Source of the DNA: Lactifluus volemus
Lineage: Eukaryota > Basidiomycota > Agaricomycetes > Russulales > Russulaceae
Direction: 5' to 3'
Assembly (NCBI GenBank): GCA_022376515.1
Contig: WTXI01000034.1
Coordinates: 62,001-126,000 of the forward strand
Length of the DNA: 64,000 nucleotides
A model generated the notes under the pieces. The model was not told the origin of the DNA, did no database searches, and saw only the letters and a list, made by a program, of their open reading frames with translations. The position numbers and the translations under genes are program-made. The stretch's first letter is position 1. Every line of letters starts with the position of its first letter. Positions 23,139 through 34,090 of this stretch are shown here, piece after piece.

Positions 23139-24205
23139 AACCCACTCGTTCTTCCCAACTTTTTCCCTATCTCTCTCGTCATAGATTAGCGACCCCGCGA
23201 GACTGTCGTGGATACCTCCCTTTTTCTCCCCCTTCTTTTACAAACAAACATCTTTCTCAGCGATACGATGCGATTGGACTCGGATACTACTAAACATACC
23301 GGTAATGAGTTTTCCATTGAAAACACCCCTATTTTTTCTGATACCCCGGACTGTCCTGCCCGAAAGCTTGAAGCTTGGAGGGATGCGTATTTCATCCAAC
23401 TGAAACTGACATCCCCAACTATCCTTGTAATACTTTGTATCACCCCTGTCCTTTTTTTTTTTTGATCCAACTTGAACAATTATAATGTTTTTTTCATGGG
23501 GATTTATGAGGCGTCAACGGTCAGCAATCCACCCTGTTATTCGAGCCTTGCATGGACGGAGGGGGGGAGGGTGTATCGGGCGAAACGAAAGTTGGTCAAG
23601 GGAAAGAAAAAAAAAAGTCGTTGAGGGAGGGGAAGGTGTGGGGAAAAAAAAGGTCGTGGTCTTTGATCAACCATCAATCACCAACCATCCATCAGCCCTA
23701 CTCGCTCCGACTCCTGCCCCTGCCCGCTACTTTCCCTGCAGGGGGTGGCGTGCAGCGCTTAGCACGAGGGCACCAATTATTGTAGCAATTACTAATGGAA
23801 CATCAATCACACCCACACCCACACCCCTCACAAAAAATCACTTTTACTCTACGTATCACGATAAAACGTGGGGGTGGATCGCCATGTCTCTCTACATACA
23901 CCACCGCCCATACAGTAGGCGGATCGATCATTATTAGCACAGCCAAACCAAGCGTTTTACCTCCGAAATTTGTATTCGTTTCGCTCTTATGCTCCGAAGG
24001 CTCCGAAGTACCAAAAAAACATGTTTTTTTCCTCTAAAAATGATGTATGAAGAACCAATATGACATGTCGCCCCCACCGCCGCCGCCCATTAATTTCGTT
24101 GATCCATCCGAGTGGCGAGGGAAGGGGGGGAAAGGAAGGGGGGGAGAGAGAGAGAAGGTATCGAATTCCAACCAATCAGCGCCTCTCCGATGACTGATCA
24201 GCTGA
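23139..24205. other. Intergenic, low-complexity rich
   Basis: Purine-rich and poly-A/poly-G tracts (about 23,560-23,660 and 24,118-24,155) and CCACACCC-type runs (about 23,810-23,830). The open frames are compositionally biased and show no motif. Confidence 0.45.
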
Positions 24206-26049
24206 TCAACTGTGCTGATGACCGTTGACAGGTATTACTGCCCCTCCATCTGTCCCGTGGCGAGAAGAAGGGTCATCGTCACCGTCCGAAGACCACGCCT
24301 GCGCATCCGCTCGTCCACTTTCGACGTCTACCCCGGCGAGCACGGGCAGCGCGGCCCAAAGCATAAACACGAGGAAGAGGAACGAGTATCGGATGTTCCC
24401 CGTGAGGTCGGCCACCAGGCCGACGACGAGCGGACCGATAAAGGAGGAGGACTATAATATTGTCCCGGAATCAGCGATTGGGTCGGCGTTTAAAACAAAA
24501 TACACGTACCTTGTCGGTGATGGAGTATAGGCCGTACCATCGCGCTTCCTCTCCTGGCGGAATTATTTCTGCGTATAAAGCTCGCGCATAGCTCTGGAAC
24601 CCGCCAAACATTATGCCGAAATATGCCGCGAGCACGAACAACTCTTCCGGCACTCTCAAGCCCCATCGTGCTCCACGCGGCGCCAACAACCCGATGGCGC
24701 CATACAGTGGGACGACGCTGACAGCGATAACGGTTAGAACGAGCACGCGCAGGGAGCTAAGTCCAAAGTGGCGTTGCACGGCTGGCCACAAAAGCGCGCC
24801 GAGGATACCCGTGCTCGGTGCAAGTACTCCGACGAGTATGAGCTGGCTCGGTGTCATGTGAAGCGTTGTCTTTCCGAACAAGAGCGCCGTCGAGGTCAGC
24901 GTTGTAAACCCTGATACAGCAAGTAACCTTGTGGGCATTAAAGAAAGCAGCAGGAACAGCGGAACACACCGTCGGAAAGAAGGAACCATGCAGCGAGGTA
25001 GCGAAACGTGTTGCGTAGCCGTCGGATATTTTTCCAGCGAAACATACTGCCCAATCTCCTCCACGCATCCACCACTTCTCGTTGCACGGACCATTTAGCG
25101 GGAGCTATAGACGCCGCCTGGGAGGGTTCATGTGCGAGCAAACCCTCGCGCTCCTCCGTGATGCTGACCTCCTCAACCCCGCTTGCACCAGGCAAGAATA
25201 GAAGAGCAGGTATGGAGAAGAGCGCCCACCACGCCCCAGAACCGCCAATGGCGAATCGCAGCGCGTATGTGGATCCACCTGCGCGTTGGACGGGTACTAG
25301 AGTGATCAACAATAACAGTATACCAGCTGCGTATCCAAGAGCAATGCCGAGTGAAGAGATGCGTGCGTTTGCGCGGGACAGCTTCTCTGCATCATTGTGA
25401 TCTGAAGAGGGCAGAGAAGACGCGGCGAGGCGCGGTAGGTAGGTGTTGAGTACTACGAGAGATGCGCCGAAACCTAAATTTGCGAGAATGGCGAGGATAC
25501 TAGAGAGTGGCCATAAGGGGGATGAAGAGGGGAGGAGGAAAAAGCAGAGGGCAGAAACGGAACCGAGCGCGGCAAAGCCGAATAGCAAGGGTTTGCGATA
25601 TGAGGCTTTGTTTAGGGCGTTAGGACCTCAGAGACATGAAATCAACTAGAGGACGTACCTCTATCTGCGATTTTACCCATAGATATGACCGTCAACGCCT
25701 GAATTGCGACGGAAATGGAATATGTGTAGAGGCTATCAACAGATCAGCCGCATGAATGAACAATAGGAATGTCTACACACCTGAAGCTGGCTGTATCAAT
25801 CCAGGCCCAGCCTAACTTGACCACACATCTTGGTCCATCCTCTTCTGTTGCGCCAACAGGAAGAGCGGGTAGGGTGGAGCATGGAGTTGTCTTGTCTGGA
25901 AGTAGAAAGCCATTGTCGTGGGCAAACTGTTCGAGACAGATGGGAAGGAAGAGAGTAAGTGATACTATGGCAAAGACCTCGCTAGCAAAAGCGTAACTGA
26001 GCCAGCCTGAAAGCTCGCGTTTGTAACTTGAAAGAGAAGAGGTGGTCAT
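24206..26049 (-). CDS. ATG22: Autophagy-related protein 22 (vacuolar amino-acid effluxer, MFS)
   Basis: Start at 26049 (MTTSSLSSYKRELSGWLSYA) is the classic Atg22 opening: a short cytosolic leader and ELxGWLxYxFASE before helix 1, VFAIVSLTLFLPICLEQFA. Exons follow with YTYSISVAIQALTVISMGKIA, NLGFGASLVVLNTYLPRLA, the loop with acidic residues, NTFRYLAAWFLLSDGV, FTTLTSTALLFGKTTLHM, LAAYFGIMFGGFQSYARALYA and ARWYGLYSITDK, and a last exon GPLVVGLVADLTGNIRYSFLF with a hydrophilic tail. The twelve-helix MFS-like Atg22 family exports amino acids from the vacuole after autophagic breakdown. All key family phrases are in order with no stops once introns are removed. It shares a 188-bp upstream region with TFIIS. 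Confidence 0.92.
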
Positions 26050-26237
26050 GATGTTTATTTACATTTATTTGGTCGATCGTTCGTCTCCGGATGAATTCAT
26101 TTGTGGCTTAATTCGGTTCCTTGGTTGCTTTGTTGCCACAGCTAAAGGGTTTAACGAAAAAAGTACCGTACAGAACGCGCTGTACAGTACTGTAGAGATA
26201 GCTAGAACTCAAACAAGAAAACCACCCACCGTAGAAT
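26050..26237. promoter_or_regulatory. Divergent promoter region, ATG22 / TFIIS
   Basis: 188 bp between two head-to-head start codons. A word gtaccgtacag/ctgtacagtac (about 26,164-26,191) is partly palindromic. Function is inferred from orientation. Confidence 0.45.
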
Positions 26238-27574
26238 ATGTCGGACATAGCCGAACTGAAACGTCTCGTAAAATCGCTTCAGCAAGCCTCATCTGACAAG
26301 GTACGTACTCTACCCGTCTCGTTTCCTTCTAACTTTTAATATTTTCGATTAGGAGACCCTCGACATCTTGCAAGTCTTAAAGAAGGAGGCCAAGATCACA
26401 GAAGCCGTGCTCAGAGTGCGTATATTCTCGGTCGTGTGATTCTCACTTAGCTTCTCCAACAGGAGAGCAAAGCTGGCCTCGCTGTGGGAAAATTGCGTTC
26501 ACATGCGACAAAAGATGTGTCTGAACTCGCCAAGGAGATCGTACGCATGTGGAAAACGGCTGTGGACAAGGAAAAGCAAGCGGCTGGGACGACCTCTAAA
26601 AGCGCCGCGAAAACTGCAGGTGCGCCAATAACTTTCTTTCTTCTCTTGACCTGATCAGTCTCTTTCTGTCAAAGCCCCTCCGCCTCGCAAAGCCTCAACT
26701 GCAGCCATGTCCCCCTCGACCCCAACCGCCGCGAACAGTGGCGCACGTACCGCAAAGAATGACGGCGTGAGCACGTCTATTACAGGGGACAAAACACGCG
26801 ACAAGTGTATCGAAATGCTTTATGATGCCCTGGCACTCGAATCAGGCTTTCGTACGTTTTGTGGTCGTCATGCCCCTCTTATCCGTGTGGCTTACCTAAT
26901 ACACAGCATCTGATCTTATCTTGCAGCGGGCTCGCACCGTAGAAGACACGGTGTGCAAGGATTGTAAGGGGACTACAGCGACGTATAAATCAAGAATACG
27001 AATGTTGTTTGTCAACCTTAAAGATAAGAACAATCCTGGCTTGCGCCGAAGCGTCACGGCAGGGGATATTCCAGCTCAAACGTTCGCAAAAATGACGAGC
27101 CAGGTTCATATCTTATTTATTTCTTCGCTGTTGGGGAAAAACTGTGACTGAAACATTTTTGCGCGCGTGTCTCTCGCAGGAAATGGCTTCCGAGGAACGC
27201 AAGGCAGCAGATGCAAAGATTGAAGAGGATAACTTATTCTTATCGCTTGGTGCCGCCGATCAGCAGGCGGAAACAGACGCCTTCCAATGTGGCCGGTGCA
27301 AGCAGGTACGACAGGTGGCCCACCAATCCTTAATATTTCTCACTGCCTTCCTTATTTTAGAGGAAGTGCCGCTATCGCCAAGCCCAGACACGGAGCGCTG
27401 ACGAACCAATGACCGTACGTAATGTCTTCAGTCTTTGGTGTTCTTCAAACGCTGACTCAACTATAAAAGACCTTCGTAACGTGCGTTTGTTCCTCTCTAT
27501 GTTTGTTCATTCTTGATTACTGACCTTCTCAATTCAGCTGCACCAACTGTAACTATAGGTGGAAATTCTCATAG
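26238..27574 (+). CDS. DST1: Transcription elongation factor TFIIS
   Basis: Nine exons: 26238-26300, 26353-26415, 26463-26619, 26675-26851, 26907-27103, 27180-27305, 27361-27414, 27470-27480 and 27538-27574. The product has the N-terminal LW bundle (MSDIAELKRLVKSLQQASS to IVRMWKTAVDKEKQ), a Ser/Ala-rich linker, the central Pol II-binding domain (RDKCIEMLYDALALESGF, LKDKNNPGLRRSVTAGDI) and a C-terminal zinc ribbon: CGRCKQ, KCRYRQAQTRSADEPMTTFVT, CTNC, YRWKFS. The invariant Asp-Glu pair that stimulates RNA cleavage by backtracked Pol II is present in RSADEP. The eighth exon is only 11 nt and restores the FVTCTNC zinc ligands. All introns are GT-AG. It works in the nucleus, rescuing arrested RNA polymerase II. 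Confidence 0.95.
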
Positions 27575-27901
27575 GCAATATGTAGTACCCTAGTCATTCA
27601 CCAACCTTACTTTTCCGCGATTATGCTGTAGTTTTCATGCCGATTCGCCGACATGCACATACCCCCTTCCCCTCTTGGCTGTGAACCTATGCCGGACTTG
27701 GGCCGGGGTTCACTTGAATATTTATTGTGTTTTGAGATTTGGCCTTCAAACAAGATCGGGTGGTATATACTCAAGCCAACAAAGCAAAGGGCCAAAGTCT
27801 GCACTGACACAACGTACATTATGATACATAGTATTGCATTTGGAACAGGAGATTGAGACCCTCGACTTTGAGGGATGAGAGCGAGGCTTACGTCTATATA
27901 C
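27575..27901. other. Shared 3' region of convergent genes
   Basis: TFIIS ends at the left and the prenyltransferase gene at the right, so the 327 bp must hold both poly(A) sites. No further gene is seen. Confidence 0.5.
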
Positions 27902-29340
27902 TTACGCCTCGCGGCGAGGCAGGGCCTTCCAGCTCTTCCTAAGGCCCATACGTTCGATCCGACTCGCCGGCATACAGTACACCGGGTCAAGGTCATCTAA
28001 ACCTGGGTAACCGAGGAGGGAAAGACCGGCGACGCCGAACAACGTGTGGAACACGTCCACCATGTCACCTGGCCGATCCGCGATGCCCCCACCCTCCGGG
28101 TCCTAAACATGGCAAGCTCATTGTTAAGAAGAGAAAAACAAAAAAGGGGGGAGGGGGGCAGCACACCTGAGCGGAGAGGATGAACCGCGTGAGAGCGGCG
28201 CTATCGATCCACGTCACCTTGTTCAGGATCGAGAGGGAGGAGAGGACCCAAAAACTGTAGCAGACCTGTTTTTTATCCACCCGTCGGTCAGCGTGGGGGA
28301 GACTTAATGAAAATGCATGCATGTATGCCGTACGTACATCTTCTAATTTTTCAGGACGCCCATTCAAGCCACCGTTGAAGAGTTGCCGTTCAGCGAGCCA
28401 CCATCCAAGCGTCGGCACGTCGATCACGTCCAACCGGTCAAGAATCGCAAGCGCTGCGGTGCACACCCACACTGCAGCAAAACACGTTCATCACGTCAGA
28501 CGCTTCTTTTGAGAATGTTTGTGGATAATAAAAATAGTTTTTTTTTAGTGATCACAACAACAACGCATACCTTGTCCGGCATGGCTCTCCGCACCCGCGA
28601 CGCGCCCAAAACCACCGTCAAAGTTGCGACACGAGGCGAGGTAGGAAACGGTGCGCTCTCGATCAAGACGATCAAGAGCGCCGAGCAAGGATAGTGCGGA
28701 AACGGCGCAGTATAAGAATCGTGTGTCGGTCTCGCCAAATGAGTCGCCTGCAAAGATACCCGAGGGTTGTTGCAAACCCAAAATGTCTGTTATGGTTCGC
28801 TGAGCCCTTCGCAACAAAAAAAAAAAAAGGGGGGGGGGGGGGGGGAGGGGGTGAAATGAGGAGAGGGTGGGGGCGTACAGTTGACTACTCGCGGTACGTC
28901 GATACGTGCGAGGGCATCGTGCGTCACTAGGATTTGGATCGCGCTCAGCGTTGAGAGGATGTGCGCGTCGTGCCCTGGATGTGCACCAAAGGCGCCTTTC
29001 TCGATCTCAGAGGTTTGGTAATTGGCTTGTGCATAGAGAGAGGGTAACGTACCTGCCTCCTCATCCCAACAACTCATCACATACTCTATCGTCTCCTCAG
29101 CGTCTAGAGCATCCTTGTGCCTCATTATGCAAAGCGCGGTGACGCCCCAGAACACTGCGTTCATCCGCAGGTGGGCCGTCATGTGGTATGTAAGGTCATC
29201 GTGATTCTGCGATGTACGACGCCCCGACACAATTTCAGTGCTGCGGGCTTTTGGCTTTTTCAAATTCCCGGAATGCGACATACTTTTCCCAGATTCTGGA
29301 TATAGCGTACATGGAGATCTGTCAAAAGGGAGTCGACCAT
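27902..29340 (-). CDS. BET2: Rab geranylgeranyltransferase (type II) beta subunit
   Basis: Start at 29340 gives [19 protein letters not shown], spliced to [19 protein letters not shown]. The alpha-alpha barrel repeats follow: [101 protein letters not shown], and an end at PRREA. The zinc ligands of the family are visible (Asp and Cys in EDVCYSFW, His in VDVFHTLFG), so catalysis should be intact. With the Bet4 alpha subunit and the Rab escort protein it adds geranylgeranyl groups to Rab C-terminal cysteines. One intron (about 28,800-28,885) contains a striking A12-G17 homopolymer junction. It is divergent from the rhodanese gene with 169 bp between starts. Confidence 0.94.
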
Positions 29341-29509
29341 AGGTGGCGATTGTGGTGTGATAGTGGTGTAACGAACGTGATATGGTGCGATCAACCTCGA
29401 TTGGACTTGGCCGTGCACGAGGTTGTGTTATTGGTCCACCTGGTCTGATACTAATTTATAACTAGCTAGGATACTTGCCTGAACTATCAGTAAAACTCGT
29501 CTTTTTCCC
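29341..29509. promoter_or_regulatory. Divergent promoter region, BET2 / rhodanese gene
   Basis: 169 bp between opposite starts, with no other feature. Assigned from geometry only. Confidence 0.45.
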
Positions 29510-30541
29510 ATGTCCTCCTCATCAGTCCAGGAATCTTCCCCCACTTCCTACGGTGTCTCTCCCGCTATCGAAGGGGGATTACGCGCTCTCCATCGCAAAG
29601 ATGTCGATGGTAGTAGTATCACCACACCAATTTTCTCGCCCGCAACTCTCAAAGACGATGATGTCGCATCCCTGCGGACACTCGACAACGTCCGTGATCA
29701 GGTGGCCTCCCACGTCGCCGTTCGCGCGATCCGCAAGCTCAAGATAGCCGACAATACCCATTACGGCGCCGCGCTCACACTATCCAAGTCTGACGACGCC
29801 GGCTTCCTACATCTCGTCGCGACTCACCTCGCCTCTAATCCTTCGGGTATTCTCAAAGACAAAGCATACCTGATAACAGTCGCCACTACCGGCGCGGGTG
29901 ACAACACGTCCCTGCTCATCTGCGGCAGCGACCCGAACAAAGTGCAACGCGCCGCGCTGCTCACCATGTCCAAGTTTATCGGACACATCAGCCCGTTGGG
30001 GGATCAGGACCCGGCGGGAACCGTCTGGATCGGGCGTGTGCGCGGGCTCGCTTGGAACGGTTACGACGAGACCGCGCTCTGGGACGTGTTGCACAAGTGC
30101 GCGCAGGAACTCGTCGATCCTTCTCGTTCACCCCCGGGCTCGCGTGGCATTGAAGAGATTCTCGAAACAGCGCGCACACGCCTTCACCGTCTCATGCCGG
30201 AGCAGGTGTTCACGGAGCTCAGGGACGCGGATATCAAAGTGCCCGTACTGCTCGTCGACATTCGTCCGGCGGCGCAGCGCAAGACGTATGGCCAAATCCC
30301 CGGCGCGATGATCATCGAGCGAAACGTGCTCGAGTGGCGGTTCGATCCGCGGTACGCGGAGGGGCGGCTGGATATTGCGACGCGGTATGACCTGAGGGTG
30401 ATCGTGTTTTGTCAGGAGGGCTACACGAGCTCTTTGGCAGCAGCGTCTTTGCAGGACATTGGATTGTTGAATGCCACCGACATGGCTGGGGGGTTCAAAG
30501 CGTGGAAAGACGCGGGGCTCCCGGTGGATCTTGATCCATGA
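29510..30541 (+). CDS. Two-domain protein with C-terminal rhodanese domain
   Basis: An uninterrupted 343-codon frame, in contrast to its intron-rich neighbours. Residues about 225-343 form a rhodanese-like domain: VPVLLVDIRPAAQRKTYGQIP, GAMIIERNVLEWRFDP, RVIVFCQEGYTSSLAA (cysteine at the active-site loop) and ATDMAGGFKAWKDAGLPV. This version, with IPGA.IIERNVLEWR, looks like stand-alone bacterial (actinobacterial) rhodaneses rather than typical fungal ones, from memory of the family. Residues about 50-200 (VASHVAVRAIRKLKIADNTHY, LLICGSDPNKVQRAALLTMSK, RVRGLAWNGYDETALWDVLHK) form a separate domain I cannot name. Sulfur transfer to an unknown acceptor is the likely chemistry. Transfer from bacteria is an inference from domain style and lack of introns. 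Confidence 0.8.
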   Translation: MSSSSVQESSPTSYGVSPAIEGGLRALHRKDVDGSSITTPIFSPATLKDDDVASLRTLDNVRDQVASHVAVRAIRKLKIADNTHYGAALTLSKSDDAGFLHLVATHLASNPSGILKDKAYLITVATTGAGDNTSLLICGSDPNKVQRAALLTMSKFIGHISPLGDQDPAGTVWIGRVRGLAWNGYDETALWDVLHKCAQELVDPSRSPPGSRGIEEILETARTRLHRLMPEQVFTELRDADIKVPVLLVDIRPAAQRKTYGQIPGAMIIERNVLEWRFDPRYAEGRLDIATRYDLRVIVFCQEGYTSSLAAASLQDIGLLNATDMAGGFKAWKDAGLPVDLDP

Positions 30542-31534
30542 TGTGCGTGTGTGTGAGACCGCTAGGTGTATGAATCTTTATGGGTCACCACTAAAACATC
30601 AGAGCATCCCTATCAACGGAATTTCAGACGTTTTTTTGAGTCGTGGTAAGCGCCAACAATTGGTTCGTCAATCATCACTTGGTGCTTATATAAAGCCCAG
30701 GATCCCTTTGCTGTCGTATTCTGTTACCGAAGCGTGTTCCACGGGTTCAGTAAATTCCATGTGTCATGCCGACTGTACTAGTATAGCCGGGAGACGTTAC
30801 CAATAGCGACGTTGTTCCGGGGTGTCAATCACCTGATTGCCTTACCATGCCGTTTCAGTCTCGGCCAATTTCTCGCAGGCAGCCTTTTTTCCCTCACGAG
30901 TCATGGACCCACTACTGACCCTCTGTACCATTTTCCTCGGAGACACGATCCGCGCACCCGATCCGCAAAGCTCTTTGAGAGGTGACACTCCGAAATGTTG
31001 TTCTCATGGTAGTGCTTTTCGCGCTGTAGCTTTGATTAGTATCATATCAGCGCTCAACCCGTTGGTGTGATGTGTTCGCTTCTCAGAACCGAGTCATCAG
31101 GTTGCCAGTGCCAGATTACCGAAGTACCCGAAGGGCCGAAGGTCCCGAACCGAGAAATAACTATATATGGAAGTACCACCGCATTGGTAATGCGGCTGCG
31201 GCTGCTGCCTCACACGACCTCCTCTGACTACGCATCACCTGTCAGGCAGTTCACCACGTGTACCTGGGTATATAAAAGGGCTGCCATTGAGACCCGAACT
31301 TGGCCTTTCCTCGCTTTGTGCCCCAGCTTTGTTTGACTAGTTCGGCATCGTGTGCCATCTGACCACCGTAATTGTTGTGGTCATAACAAAGCGTGTTGCT
31401 TTATAACGACCACGTCCTCAAGTGTCCGAGCGCGTGATTCAAAAATCCCCCTCCCAACAACTCCCGCAGCAAGCAATCAATCCATTGCTGCTGTCGCTTG
31501 AACATCCCCTCGACTTCACAAAGACAGTCTAGTC
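30542..31534. other. Intergenic stretch, no gene supported
   Basis: Open frames at 30,471-30,806, 30,837-31,070 and 31,067-31,336 lack motifs and overlap each other. The last 100 bp before 31,535 are pyrimidine-rich and probably the promoter of the next gene. Confidence 0.4.
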
Positions 31535-32554
31535 ATGCCTTTACGTCGCCTGATGAGAACTTTTGGTCACATCTGGTCTTCTCCTGATGCTGAGGAGGAC
31601 GTTACGATGACTGATGCAACCGACCATACCATAGCTGCAACTACGTCCCCTTTGATGTCTTCCCGTTCTGCCAACTTTTCTATGTCGCTGGGAAAGCGCC
31701 GTCATGATGAGATATCGAAAGACGTTTCTCAAACAGCAACAAGGGCGTTCTCGACTTCATCGCTGTCACCACCCATCTCTAGTTTCGTTGGCGATCCCTC
31801 AACTCTTTCTACACCTGCATCGAGGCGGTCCACTTTGACTCTCGCCCCTATCAATACTTCACCTGTTATAAGCGCTGGATCATCGACGTTCCAACCACCC
31901 ACCCCCTCTCCCGCTCCAACTGAAATCGCTCCCGATGTCGAACAGATAGAGATGACGGCTCAAGATCGCGTAGCAGCCCTCCAGGCCGAGGGCATCAAAG
32001 TGCGCGATTTCATTCACGAGCCCATGCCAAACTCGTGCAAGGCGCCCGAACTCTTCGACCCCGTACCGTCCCTCATTGCCACCGACTGGCACATGCGGAA
32101 CCCGCAAAAGAACCACGGTTTGCTCAGCGGCAAATCGCTCTTCCGTCTCATCAAAATCGGTTGGCTATCCGTGGACGAGGTCGAGAGAGGGGTCCACGAG
32201 CGGGAGCTTTCCGCCCTCGCAAAGTACAGCGAACGACCGGAAGAGGAGAGGTACCCGTTCGTGGTGGTGCCCACCAACAACAACAACGGACCGATCCCGA
32301 CGCCCTCTCAGCGCGTGCGCATGCGACGTAATGCTGGCTTTCAAAGTCGCCCAGATGACGTACCAGATCGTGAGTTTTTTGGATATGACCCGACCGGTCA
32401 TTCAGACGAAGAGGATCAGGCGGAGGAGGTTGGAGCGTCGGGCACAGCGAAGACGGAAGAGCGCCAGACAAAACGCCGAAAGGTGAAGGCAAAGGCAAAG
32501 CCACTGCGCCGGGCGAAACCTCTACGAAGGGAGTGCTCACGACCCGAAGTATAG
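31535..32554 (+). CDS. Intronless, largely disordered protein with basic C-terminus
   Basis: 339 codons without a stop. The first 150 residues are Ser/Thr/Pro-rich and disordered. A folded-looking middle follows (MPNSCKAPELFDPVPSLIATD, LLSGKSLFRLIKIGWLSVDEV, RYPFVVVPTN), then an acidic patch (SDEEDQAEEV) and a strongly basic tail (KRRKVKAKAKPLRRAKPLRR) that would serve as a nuclear signal. Codon use in the middle is GC3-rich like the neighbouring housekeeping genes, supporting a real gene. I do not recognise a family; a nuclear role is inferred from the tail alone. Confidence 0.65.
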   Translation: MPLRRLMRTFGHIWSSPDAEEDVTMTDATDHTIAATTSPLMSSRSANFSMSLGKRRHDEISKDVSQTATRAFSTSSLSPPISSFVGDPSTLSTPASRRSTLTLAPINTSPVISAGSSTFQPPTPSPAPTEIAPDVEQIEMTAQDRVAALQAEGIKVRDFIHEPMPNSCKAPELFDPVPSLIATDWHMRNPQKNHGLLSGKSLFRLIKIGWLSVDEVERGVHERELSALAKYSERPEEERYPFVVVPTNNNNGPIPTPSQRVRMRRNAGFQSRPDDVPDREFFGYDPTGHSDEEDQAEEVGASGTAKTEERQTKRRKVKAKAKPLRRAKPLRRECSRPEV

Positions 32555-33301
32555 CCTCAGGTTTTCCCAAACAGACGTTTTCTCTGAATCGATCTCCCAA
32601 ATCTATTTATTTAACCTGTTTTTCAAAAGTTTTGTTTGTAGACTCGCAGTTGTATTCTCGTGGATGTAGCGTTAATCCTCTTAACTCTAATTAGCGTCCC
32701 CTGCCAGCGCATCCGGTCGCTTCCCTTTAGGTACCCTCAATTGCTATAATAGTGAAATTTTGATACCATTGTCTGAATATTCTGGTAGAGCGTACTAACT
32801 CCCTTTATCGAATCGTCTTGTTAAAGCCATCCTAACTACTGTAGGCAGTCGTATCTCCGAATAGAAAAAGTCGTCGATGCGTAGTGGTGGTGAAGAGGAC
32901 GTATATCTAAGAAGGCGTGCTGACCGCAGAGTCGTGCCCCCATGGGATGTTGTCAAATGAATGCTCTCCACATGATGATAACTGCAACATGAGTTAAAAT
33001 GTTGACATGGGTCAAATACGGCGGCATATAATGAGTGAAATATTTGTGCCGACAAAAATAGGTTAACCTTTGAAGTTTTCGCTGGGCACTGGCAATGTCT
33101 TGTGCTGGGCCGGCCCAGCAAACTCTTATGCCATCCGAGGAGCTGTCATCCAACTGCCGCTCAAACTGCTTGCCGGGCCGGCGTGTCAACTCTCTGCTCA
33201 AAGCCGAGGCACATAAGGCCACGCCAGCGTGTACCGCAGCGATCGTGTGTAGAACGACCCCATGCACCCCCATTTGTTCCGTGCGGCGGAGCCAGTGCCG
33301 A
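32555..33301. other. Intergenic stretch, no gene supported
   Basis: Frames on the minus strand (32,795-33,121 and 32,953-33,327) overlap and lack motifs. AT-rich near 32,590-32,780. Confidence 0.35.
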
Positions 33302-33807
33302 CTAATACCTTTTCTGATACTCCGCATGATCAGCCCATCTCATGGCTTCGCAGAGTGGCGACCTGGACTCAGGATTCTTCTTGCGCTCCTCGATATACGA
33401 TGCCCAGTCTGAGCGCAGATGTTCGTCGCCGCACGTTCCTCCTGCAAGGCCGAGGACATGGTATGCCCACATCCCAGATACATTGCGGACGGTAACACAC
33501 CATATCTCACCTTTGACTATCTCCAGAACATCTGAAATGACATCATGGAACCAGTTACTCTCCCGCACTCGACACCATTGGATAGCGCAAACCATAGCCG
33601 CGTCAACAAGAATCTGGAATATCGCCGGTATAACGCAATATTGATGAATGCCAGGTCGAACCGCAGAACCACTGTAAGTTGATCACAGATGCTCGAAGTC
33701 GTCGTTGCAGCAATCGGGTGTACCCAAAGCGTTGTATCAATAGTCATCGCGGAAACTTCTGGAAAAATGTTTGACAAGGGTAACCCTGGCCATTTTAGGA
33801 TTATCAT
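33302..33807 (-). CDS. Possible fragment of an unknown gene
   Basis: Two overlapping frames could be exons of one product: MIILKWPGLPLSNIFPEVSAM with LRFDLAFINIAL, then FQILVDAAMVCAIQWCRVRES, WFHDVISDVLEIVKGEIW, VSGMWAYHVLGLAGGTCGDEH and EERKKNPESRSPLCEAMRWAD. The second part is free of stops over 97 codons and has protein-like composition. No family is recognised, and the start and splice sites are guesses. It abuts an AT-rich repeat and may be truncated. Confidence 0.3.
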
Positions 33808-33819
33808 TTAATATTATCT

Positions 33820-34090
33820 AACAAGTTATTGCAATCCCTTGTCATACCTTGTAATATATTTTTATAATAATAATATTTTGACCAGGGGATTGTCGATAAT
33901 AACAATCCCTGATAATGATAAGATTGTATTGACCTAGTAATAACTTGGGATAACAATCCCTGGTGATGATAAGATTATCATGTCAAGGTATTGTCGATAA
34001 CAAGATTACCACATCAGGGTATCATTATCAGTAACTTGGGATAACAATGCCTTGCATGGCTAATCTTATCTTACAAGGTATTGCTATTGT
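33820..34090. repeat. AT-rich block of imperfect direct repeats (GGGATAACAATCCC type)
   Basis: Units such as aacttgggataacaatccct (about 33,942-33,961) and aacttgggataacaatgcct (about 34,032-34,051) recur, with gtcgataa...aagatt and ccctgataatgataagatt variants between. Each unit is itself partly palindromic (GGGAT...ATCCC-like). It is non-coding. The word set resembles the block at 37,171-37,390. Confidence 0.65.
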
